Below are positions 9,888-17,053 of a stretch of DNA of 64,000 nucleotides, in pieces. Positions within the stretch are counted from its first letter, which is position 1. Each line of letters starts with the position of its first letter. The notes beneath the pieces were generated by a model, which was not told the origin of the DNA, did no database searches, and was given only the letters and a program-made list of their open reading frames with translations. A program made the translations under genes and the position numbers. The DNA lies in NCBI RefSeq assembly GCF_900115305.1, contig NZ_FOVW01000003.1, positions 290,963 to 354,962 on the forward strand, written 5' to 3'. Source of the DNA: Algoriphagus ornithinivorans (GTDB lineage: Bacteria; Bacteroidota; Bacteroidia; Cytophagales; Cyclobacteriaceae).

Positions 9888-10946
9888 ATGAATAGAATTC
9901 GTTTATATTGGTTGCTACAAATTCTGGGCTGGGGAAGCATTGCCTTTGTCCAGATACTTTTTGCATCCCTTTCCTCCACCGGAATCAATCAGGTTCAGGT
10001 TTGGGGCTTTATTGTTCTTGCGGTATTTTATCTGCTATCAACCCATTTTATTCGCTACATAATCAAGACCTACGATTGGTTCAAGTTGAGCATTCCTCAA
10101 CTTTTACTTCAGTCGGTCCTGGCCATGTTGGCTTTGAGTTTAGTCAATGTGGTTGTACAGATTCTAATCAACATTGCTTTTGGAATTTTAAACCCACAGA
10201 ATGACTTTCAGCTTCTGGTTATTTCAGCCAACCTGTTTATAGCTTTTCTTTTTTATGCCATGTGGTTTTTGCTTTATTTCCTTTTTCACTTTCTGGATAA
10301 CTACAACAATACCCTAAAATATGAGGCGAAAATCAATCAAATCCGCCTCAACCATCTGAAAAGCCAACTCAATCCACATTTTATTTTCAACGCTTTGAAC
10401 AGCGTGAGAGCTTTGGTGGATGAAGATCCGGACAAGGCAAAAAATGCGATTACGAGAATTTCGAATATACTTCGCTTCTCACTGATGATGGATAAAAAAC
10501 AGACCATTGACTTTGAAGATGAGCTGAATACAGTGAAAGATTATCTCATCCTGGAATCCATCCGCTTTGAAGAAAGGCTGCAGGTAGAATATCAAATCGA
10601 AGATGAGGCCTTCAATTACAAAATCCCTCCGATGATGCTACAGACCATAGTGGAAAATGCCATCAAGCATGGAATTTCTAATTTGGTGAAAGGGGGTATT
10701 ATTGAGATCAAATGCCGGGAAGGACTGGAGGATGATTTGTATATCCAAGTTAAAAACAGCGGCTATCTCAAAACTCCTCCGAGCTTAAAGCCCAAAGCCG
10801 ATGGAGGCCATGGATTGAGTAATACGGTACAAAGGCTTAAGTTAATTTATGGGGATAAAGCCAGGTTCCGTATATTCAATTCCGGGAATCAATTTGTTAT
10901 CACCGAAATCAAAATCCCCAAACAAAGAGTAACTTTAGAACAATAA
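9888..10946 (+). CDS. LytS/YehU-type sensor histidine kinase
   Basis: The 352-residue protein has four hydrophobic membrane spans within about residues 1-135, a short coiled linker, and a His_kinase domain with the H-box L-N-P-H-F-I-F-N-A-L-N near residue 162. The N-box MLQTIVENAIKHG is near 252-264, and a GGHGLSNTVQRL G-box follows. No separate sensor domain is present, so the membrane helices must sense the signal. It should phosphorylate the LytTR regulator that begins 11 bp downstream (10958). The two genes are certainly co-transcribed, and a second LytTR regulator follows. Confidence 0.92.
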   Translation: MNRIRLYWLLQILGWGSIAFVQILFASLSSTGINQVQVWGFIVLAVFYLLSTHFIRYIIKTYDWFKLSIPQLLLQSVLAMLALSLVNVVVQILINIAFGILNPQNDFQLLVISANLFIAFLFYAMWFLLYFLFHFLDNYNNTLKYEAKINQIRLNHLKSQLNPHFIFNALNSVRALVDEDPDKAKNAITRISNILRFSLMMDKKQTIDFEDELNTVKDYLILESIRFEERLQVEYQIEDEAFNYKIPPMMLQTIVENAIKHGISNLVKGGIIEIKCREGLEDDLYIQVKNSGYLKTPPSLKPKADGGHGLSNTVQRLKLIYGDKARFRIFNSGNQFVITEIKIPKQRVTLEQ

Positions 10947-10957
10947 ACTGAAAAAAT

Positions 10958-11692
10958 ATGCGAGCCATAGTTATTGATGACGAAAGATTGGCAAGAAAAG
11001 AGCTGATCAACTTATTAAATCAGCTGGAAACCGTCGAAGTAGTCGGAGAAGCAGTGAATGTGGAAGATGCCAAGGAGAAGATAGATCAACTCAATCCCGA
11101 TGTGATTTTCCTGGATATTCAAATGCCAGAGAAAACAGGTTTCGATTTGTTGGAGGAGCTGGACAATGTTCCTCACGTAATTTTCACCACAGCTTATGAC
11201 GAATATGCACTGAAGGCATTCCAGGTAAATGCTTTGGATTATTTGCTGAAGCCTATCGAGCCAAAAAGATTGGAAGAAGCTATTCAGAGACTTTCAGGCA
11301 AGATTGAAAATCAAATCAAGCGCGAGGAAGAAGCTGCTTCAACTAACAATAAAAAATTGACCTTGGATGATCAGGTATTTGTCAAAGATGGAGACAGATG
11401 CTGGTTTGTTAGGTTGTCCAATGTAAGGCTATTCGAATCCGACGGAAACTACATCAAAGTCTACTTCGATAATTTCAAGCCAATGATCCATAAGTCCTTG
11501 AATGCCTTGGATGAAAGACTAGATGAGAAGTCTTTTTTCCGTGCCAGCAGAAAGCACATTATCAACTTAGGTTGGGTCGAAGGAATAGAACCTTGGTTTA
11601 ATGGAGGCTTGGTTGTCACCCTAAAAGGAGGGGACAGAATTGAGGTAAGTCGCAGACAGGCAGCACGATTCAAGGAAATGATGAGCTTGTAA
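10958..11692 (+). CDS. LytTR family response regulator
   Basis: The 244-residue protein has a receiver domain (residues 1-120) with acidic pocket IDDER and phospho-acceptor Asp53 in VIFLDIQMP; the TTAYDEYALKAF and LLKPIEP segments supply the Thr and Lys. The C-terminal half is a LytTR DNA-binding domain (FVKDGDRCWFV...SDGNYIKVYF...RASRKHIINLGWV). It is the cognate partner of the kinase gene 11 bp upstream. Family members bind direct repeats near promoters; no target can be assigned here. Confidence 0.93.
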   Translation: MRAIVIDDERLARKELINLLNQLETVEVVGEAVNVEDAKEKIDQLNPDVIFLDIQMPEKTGFDLLEELDNVPHVIFTTAYDEYALKAFQVNALDYLLKPIEPKRLEEAIQRLSGKIENQIKREEEAASTNNKKLTLDDQVFVKDGDRCWFVRLSNVRLFESDGNYIKVYFDNFKPMIHKSLNALDERLDEKSFFRASRKHIINLGWVEGIEPWFNGGLVVTLKGGDRIEVSRRQAARFKEMMSL

Positions 11693-11813
11693 CTTTCATA
11701 ACCAAAAAAAAGCATTTGATTTCCCGAATTAAATTCTGTAATTAGTGGAAAAGTAATTTTATATCGCTTTTTTAACCCGATACATCCACTAAAACGCATT
11801 ATCTGCCAAACCC

Positions 11814-12569
11814 ATGAAAGAAGAGCGGATTTTAATAGTCGAAGACGACCCAAGTATTGCAGAGAATATTCAGGAAATCTTAGAACTCCTTGGCTATGTC
11901 AATATAGACATTGCCAACTCGGCCAATCAGTGTATCAAGGTCATCAAAAAATATCGTCCGGATTTGATATTTATGGATATCAAATTGAAGGGGGATAAAG
12001 ATGGAATTGAACTGGGGGAAATTGTAAAGCAGATGGTGGATGCACCTTTGGTGTTTGTGACATCTTACTCAGATCCTACCATCATTGAGCGTGCAAAAAG
12101 AATTGCCCCTGCAGGCTTTATTGTAAAGCCTTTCAACACCAATGATATCCACGCTATCGTGGAAATCGTGCTTTATAATAAAAGAACCAAGCCTGCTACA
12201 GAGACAGCTGCCGTAGTTGCTCCAAAAGAAAGCCCTTATTTGGTTACCGATGCGGTATTTATCAAAGCAGACAATGCATTTGAGCGTGTACCTTACGATG
12301 AGATTTACTATGTGGAGGCAAATGGAAATATGGTGACTATTTTCACGAAAAACAGAGATTATAGCATCCGCAAATCCATGAAAGAAATTGAGGAAATTTT
12401 ACCTTCCCAGTTTTTCCTTCGGGTTCAGAAGTCTTTCATCGTTCATTTGGGACAAATTGAAAGCTTTAATACCAAGGAAATTACACTGAAGCAAGGGGCG
12501 ATTGTGCAAGTTGGAAGACAATATTACAATAGCTTCTTAGCCAAGTTGAATACAATTACGGAAAGTTAA
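11814..12569 (+). CDS. Second response regulator with LytTR domain
   Basis: The 251-residue protein has a receiver domain (LIVEDDPSIAENI, phospho-acceptor Asp55 in LIFMDIKLKG, Lys in FIVKPFN) and a C-terminal LytTR domain (FIKADNAFERVPYDEIYYVEANGN...). It is 121 bp after the first regulator and is closed by a strong terminator. The receiver is of the broader CheY-like subtype often paired with hybrid kinases. It may be read by the same kinase or by an unlinked one. The gap of 121 bp could hold its own promoter. Confidence 0.9.
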   Translation: MKEERILIVEDDPSIAENIQEILELLGYVNIDIANSANQCIKVIKKYRPDLIFMDIKLKGDKDGIELGEIVKQMVDAPLVFVTSYSDPTIIERAKRIAPAGFIVKPFNTNDIHAIVEIVLYNKRTKPATETAAVVAPKESPYLVTDAVFIKADNAFERVPYDEIYYVEANGNMVTIFTKNRDYSIRKSMKEIEEILPSQFFLRVQKSFIVHLGQIESFNTKEITLKQGAIVQVGRQYYNSFLAKLNTITES

Positions 12570-12593
12570 GTTTACACCCACCGACCAATTTTT

Positions 12594-12628
12594 AAAAATC
12601 CTGCTTCCAACGAGGCAGGATTTTTTTT
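12594..12628 (+). terminator. Rho-independent terminator after the LytTR cluster
   Basis: An 11-bp stem (AAAAATCCTGC 12594-12604 with GCAGGATTTTT 12615-12625), a 10-nt loop and a run of eight T form a classical terminator. Confidence 0.9.
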
Positions 12629-12816
12629 ACACTTCAAGGGTTTTAAATCCCTTGGAGGGTTTATTATCATCAAGTAATAAATCGCAAAAAATTATAATAA
12701 TCCAGGAAAATGATCCCATTCGGATTTGATAAAATCGGAAGCAAAATCAATGATATTATCAATATCCAAAGGTTAATTGGGGAAACAAATGATCTTATAA
12801 TTCAGTATATTTAGCT

Positions 12817-13038
12817 ATGGATTATCAAAAATATATCGAAATCAGAGCAGATAAGAGGTTTGGAAAGCCTTGTATTAAAGGGACCCGAATTTCTGTTTAT
12901 GATGTACTAAACTGGTTATCCAATGGAATGTCAAAGGAGGAAATTCTTGCTGATTTTGAAGAGTTAAATGAAGAAATGATACATGCGTGTTTGGCTTTTG
13001 CAGCAGATAAAGAACATAAACTTCAGTTCAACAATTGA
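12817..13038 (+). CDS. DUF433 antitoxin-like protein
   Basis: The 73-residue protein is a complete DUF433 domain: RFGKPCIKGTRISVYDVLNWL followed by MSKEEILADFEELNEEMIHACLAFAAD. This is a small winged-helix-like fold. In many genomes it precedes a DUF5615 PIN-like protein and the pair is treated as a toxin-antitoxin-like module. Here the pair overlaps by 4 bp (TTGA), so they are translationally coupled. A TATATTTA box ends 3 nt before the ATG, suggesting a short or absent leader. Confidence 0.88.
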   Translation: MDYQKYIEIRADKRFGKPCIKGTRISVYDVLNWLSNGMSKEEILADFEELNEEMIHACLAFAADKEHKLQFNN

Positions 13039-13370
13039 AACTACTTTTTGATCAGAACATATCATCTAAGATAGTTAGACTTTTAGAGGAAAAATTTCCA
13101 GGTTCCACACATGTTCTTTTTGAAGGGTTAGAGAATGCTCCAGACTTGAAAATCTTTAATTTTGCAAAGAAAAATGGATATGCAATTGTCACCTTCGATT
13201 CAGACTTTGTTGATTTGAGTCTAGTAAAAGACTCTCCACCCAAAATTATTTGGCTGAGATCTGGTAATTTGACAACCACTAATATTTCCAGACTTCTTTT
13301 AAACAATTCCAGTAACGTTCAACATTTTTTGGAATCCAAAGAAAAATCGATTTTGGAAATAAATCGATAA
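13035..13370 (+). CDS. DUF5615 PIN-like (VapC-type) protein
   Basis: The 111-residue protein has the short PIN-like DUF5615 layout. It begins KLLFDQNIS with the first acidic residue, has the A-I-V-T-F-D-S-D-F-V-D acidic block in the middle, and then PKIIWLRSGN. PIN-like domains are metal-dependent RNases; this subgroup is the toxin-like partner of DUF433. Its start codon is TTG 13035 and overlaps the TGA of the upstream gene (TTGA). No better start gives the conserved first strand. It has not been shown that this protein is toxic. Confidence 0.85.
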   Translation: MKLLFDQNISSKIVRLLEEKFPGSTHVLFEGLENAPDLKIFNFAKKNGYAIVTFDSDFVDLSLVKDSPPKIIWLRSGNLTTTNISRLLLNNSSNVQHFLESKEKSILEINR

Positions 13371-13728
13371 AATTCAGTGAACTAAAAACAACCACTCAGA
13401 AAGAATTTATTGTTCTAAGTAGAAGAATAAATAACAGGGAATAATCGGAAAAAATATTTTATAAAATGGGTATCCGATTACATTAAATTTAGATTTTTAG
13501 CAGGCAGTATTATTTTCGGTTCCGCCTTCTCATACCGCAAAATGAAAATTCGTGTTTTTAAACTGGAAGGAAGATTACTTGCAGAGTAATAAAACCTCCT
13601 CAAACAATCTTCAATTAGTATACTAAGCTTTCTTTTTTGTATAATTAAAGAACGGTCAGTTTTTAAAAGAGCTTCCCAATGTTTCCCATTCTTTCGCAGG
13701 AAAATGAATTGGCTATAAATGTTAATGC
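13371..13728. other. Intergenic spacer, nothing recognisable
   Basis: About 360 bp of AT-rich DNA between the PIN-like gene and the channel gene. I see no coding frame with support, no clear hairpin terminator and no RNA gene. The promoter of the channel gene presumably lies in the last 100 bp. Confidence 0.45.
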
Positions 13729-15687
13729 ATGAAAAGACTTAGAATAAAAGAGAGTATTAAATTTTTTCTTGAACGCCAGTTTGTCAAAGGAGCTTACGTT
13801 CAATTGCTGTATGTAGCATTATTGATTGGATTGATATCACTGATTGGGGGGCTGCTTGTCTTGCCATCAGGAGAACCCACAGGGAATCTTGGAGAAGCAG
13901 TTTGGTGGGCCTTTTTACGATTGTCTGATCCTGGATATCTAGGAGATGATGAGGGCAACTGGAGACGCTTTATATCCACTATACTTACGGTGCTAGGATA
14001 TGTGGTTTTCTTGGGTTCGATGGTGGCTATTATTACCACCTGGATGAATACCAAAATCCGAAGCCTGGAACAAGGTTTTACGCCGGTTGCAGCAAAGAAT
14101 CACATTTTGATTTTAGGCTGGAACTCCAAGACAAGCTATACTGTAGGAGAAATTATCCAGTCTGTTGGCAGATTAAGAAGATTTTTGAAGTTTTATGGAG
14201 CCAGAAGACTGAACTTGATCATTCTTGCAGAAGATGTGACACCCGAGCATGTTCAGGAACTCCGAAGCAATCCTCTGATCGGAAAAGCTGCTGATGATAT
14301 TGTGCTTCGCTCCGGGATACCCATTGACCCTGAAGACCTCAAACGAGTCGACAGTCTCAATGCGGCTGCTATCATTATTCCCAGTTCCTCCTATACAGAT
14401 CAAGAACTAGTTACCCCTGATGTAGAAACTATTAAAACTTTATTATCGCTCAATGCCGCCGCAGAGGAGTCTTCCGGAAATCAAAATTTCCCTTATGTGG
14501 TGGCTGAAATCCAAGATGACAACAAAATAGACGCCGCCTATCGGGCCTACTCTGGACCGATGGAGGTAATTGGGAGCAACACCATTATCAGCAGGCTGAT
14601 TGCTCAAAACATACGACTTCAAGGCTTATCTGTGGTATACAATGAGCTATTGAGTCATAGCGTACACAACAATCTTTATTGCAGAGAATACCCTGAAGTC
14701 AATGGGAAAACGATTCATGATCTCAGGTCTGCATTTCCAAAGGCTGTTATCTTAGGTCTTGTGAGATATAATGGTGTGGAGCCTACTCCCATGCTCAATG
14801 TAGCACCGGAATTTGTACTGGAAGAAAATGACAGGCTGGTGCTTATGGCCAGAAGTTCCTCGGATATTGAACTGAAAACCAACATAGCCAACAATCCAGA
14901 GCCCCCTATTCAGATCAAGGAAAAGTTAAAAGTAGAAGAGCAGTCAGGAGTTGTAAAAATCCTGATTTTAGGATGGAATTACCATATTCCAGCTTTGGTT
15001 CGGGAGCTGAGCACCTATGAAGATGAGTACTATGATATTACCATCGTGGCAGTTTATCCCAAAGAAAAAAGAGAGGCTAGACTGGAAAAAATAAAAAGCA
15101 TTTCCGAGCGGATAAGAATTCAGCATTTAGAAGAAGACTTTGTCAACGATAACATCCTGCAAAAGCTTGATATTTCTGCATTCGATAATATTATCTTGGT
15201 CAGTAGTGGGAGAATTCTAGAAAAAGAAGAAGCCGATGCCCGAACCATTGTGGGCTATGTCTTGCTGGAAGAACTACTAGAAAAACTCGATAAAAAGCCC
15301 AATGTCTTATTAGAGCTTTCGGATCCGCACAATGAGACTTTATTGAGGAAATACAAGGCAGAAGTGATTATTAGCCCTTTAATCCTAAGCAATCTCTTAG
15401 CTGGTACTGCTTTGCAAAGAGAAGTAAACAGCATTTTTAAAGAGCTATTTACTGCGGGAGGAGCAGAAATCATTTTCAGAAGCATACAAGAATATGGCTT
15501 GAATCCTGGGCAGATTCCTTTTAGACAATTAGAAGACAAGGCATCTGAGTTTGGAGAAATTGCTCTGGGAATATATAAGCCCAATTCCTTGAAAAAGGAG
15601 CAGCAACTCATTCTCAACCCTGAAAAAAATAGAAATCTGGAGATCAGTACGGAGGTTCTATTGGTGGTTTTGACGACGGTTTATTGA
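13729..15687 (+). CDS. CASTOR/POLLUX-related ion channel with two RCK/TrkA-N domains
   Basis: The 652-residue protein has two main membrane spans (about residues 25-45 and 85-105) flanking a pore-like loop (AVWWAFLRLSDPGYLGDD). Two Rossmann-type RCK domains follow, each opening with the same motif: HILILGWNSKTSYTVGEI (about residue 124) and VKILILGWNYHIPALVREL (about residue 406). This is the arrangement of CASTOR/POLLUX-type channels, which conduct cations and are gated by ligands at the RCK ring. Bacterial members are poorly studied. The gene stands alone with long spacers on both sides and lies just before the recombinase island. Confidence 0.82.
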   Translation: MKRLRIKESIKFFLERQFVKGAYVQLLYVALLIGLISLIGGLLVLPSGEPTGNLGEAVWWAFLRLSDPGYLGDDEGNWRRFISTILTVLGYVVFLGSMVAIITTWMNTKIRSLEQGFTPVAAKNHILILGWNSKTSYTVGEIIQSVGRLRRFLKFYGARRLNLIILAEDVTPEHVQELRSNPLIGKAADDIVLRSGIPIDPEDLKRVDSLNAAAIIIPSSSYTDQELVTPDVETIKTLLSLNAAAEESSGNQNFPYVVAEIQDDNKIDAAYRAYSGPMEVIGSNTIISRLIAQNIRLQGLSVVYNELLSHSVHNNLYCREYPEVNGKTIHDLRSAFPKAVILGLVRYNGVEPTPMLNVAPEFVLEENDRLVLMARSSSDIELKTNIANNPEPPIQIKEKLKVEEQSGVVKILILGWNYHIPALVRELSTYEDEYYDITIVAVYPKEKREARLEKIKSISERIRIQHLEEDFVNDNILQKLDISAFDNIILVSSGRILEKEEADARTIVGYVLLEELLEKLDKKPNVLLELSDPHNETLLRKYKAEVIISPLILSNLLAGTALQREVNSIFKELFTAGGAEIIFRSIQEYGLNPGQIPFRQLEDKASEFGEIALGIYKPNSLKKEQQLILNPEKNRNLEISTEVLLVVLTTVY

Positions 15688-15822
15688 TTGAGCTTCAAAG
15701 CTATACCTATTGCTCTATTGGCAGATGGACAAAAAATCATGATTATGTTCATTAAAAACTAAGGAGAAAGGAAACGGTTTTTAAAATTTATTTTAACTTG
15801 TTTTATCGTTTATTTTTTTCCG

Positions 15823-16935
15823 ATGAAAACAATTTTTATCAAGAGCGCTATCATTCAAAAAAAAGCGGCAGTTCTGTTGGAATTTGCTTTTGATCATGAG
15901 TTGAAAGAACTGGTCAAGACTATTCCAGGAGCAAAGTGGAAGACGGATTTAAAGGCTTGGGCAGTCCCCTACTCTGATGATATTATATCTAATCTTTTAA
16001 ACTTATTTAAGGGTAAAGCTTGGCTGGACTATAGCAACTTTAAAAAATTGGTGGATCCGGAGGAATCTCAAAACATCAAGCTGGCGCCAAGCAGTGCGCA
16101 CTCACTTGCTGAGCTCGAAAGATTTACGGACTGGATGCGTAATAGAAGATACTCTGAGTCTACCATTAAAAATTACACACAAAGTCTCAGTTTATTTTTC
16201 AGATTTACAGGGAACAAAAATCCGGAAGAAATTACTAATGCTGATTTGGAATTATTTCACAAAGATTATATCCTAAGTAGAAACTATTCTGCTGCCTTCC
16301 AATCCTTGGTCATCAATGCCGTGAAGTTATATTTTTCAAACAGGCTCAAACGAAAACTGGAACCGATCGAAATTGAAAGACCCAAAACTCCAAGATTATT
16401 GCCTCACGTCCTGAGCAAAGAAGAAGTAAAAGCCATCCTAGGAGCTCATCAAAATATCAAGCACCGTACGATGCTAAGTTTAATTTACGCTTGTGGTCTT
16501 AGAAGGTCCGAGCTTTTGAATCTAAAACCACAGGACATAGATTCAAAACGGGGCATGCTACGAATTAATCAAGGAAAAGGCAAGAAAGACCGTTTGGTGC
16601 CAATCAGTGAGAAAATTCTAGAATTGCTACGTGAGTGTTACAAATATGAAAAACCTAAAGTATATTTATTTGAAGGGCAAGTGGCTGGAGAAAAATATAG
16701 TGAAGGGAGTCTCCAAAAAGTTTTGAAATCAGCTTTAGATAAATCAGGTATCAAAAGGCCGGTTACCTTGCATTGGTTGCGTCACTCTTATGCCACTCAC
16801 CTATTGGAAAGTGGGACTGACCTACGATATATTCAGGAATTACTCGGACATAATTCCAGTAAAACAACGGAGATCTATACGCATGTAAGTCAAAGGAGCC
16901 TTCAACAAATTCGAAGTCCTTTCGACAGCCTGTAA
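15823..16935 (+). CDS. Tyrosine recombinase with N-terminal Bacteroidota extension; likely cassette integrase
   Basis: In this 370-residue protein, residues 1-75 form an extra domain with an IPGAKW...KAWAVPY pattern seen on many Bacteroidota recombinases. Residues 90-180 are the core-binding SAM-like domain (SESTIKNYTQSLSLFFRF). The catalytic domain carries Arg227 (ACGLRRSE), Lys252 (GKGKKDR), H317-x-x-R320 (LHWLRHSYATH), His343 (LGHNSS) and nucleophile Tyr352 (IYTHVS). The distance between the Lys loop and HxxR is Xer-like, so the roughly 20-residue insertion typical of integron IntI is absent. The gene lies directly before a row of attC-like sites in the same orientation, which suggests it moves those cassettes. 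No phage genes are nearby. Confidence 0.9.
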   Translation: MKTIFIKSAIIQKKAAVLLEFAFDHELKELVKTIPGAKWKTDLKAWAVPYSDDIISNLLNLFKGKAWLDYSNFKKLVDPEESQNIKLAPSSAHSLAELERFTDWMRNRRYSESTIKNYTQSLSLFFRFTGNKNPEEITNADLELFHKDYILSRNYSAAFQSLVINAVKLYFSNRLKRKLEPIEIERPKTPRLLPHVLSKEEVKAILGAHQNIKHRTMLSLIYACGLRRSELLNLKPQDIDSKRGMLRINQGKGKKDRLVPISEKILELLRECYKYEKPKVYLFEGQVAGEKYSEGSLQKVLKSALDKSGIKRPVTLHWLRHSYATHLLESGTDLRYIQELLGHNSSKTTEIYTHVSQRSLQQIRSPFDSL

Positions 16936-17053
16936 AAAAATAAAAGTTACCAAAGGTGCATATACTTGACCTCATCTGGCAAGTATATTTAAAAAAGGTA
17001 CAGCAATAAATAAGTTAGCAGCAAATTTATAGAACGACAACACAGACAAGAAT
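16936..17053 (+). other. Candidate attI-like site; junction at 17014/17015
   Basis: The 118-bp spacer between the recombinase gene and the first cassette gene contains G^TTAGCAGC at 17014-17022. The reverse complement, GCTGCTAAC, is exactly the start of the hairpin site that ends this unit (19720-19728). In integron cassettes the first bases of a cassette pair with the opening core of its own attC, so 17014/17015 is a good guess for the integration point. A long attI-like motif is not evident. Confidence 0.5.
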
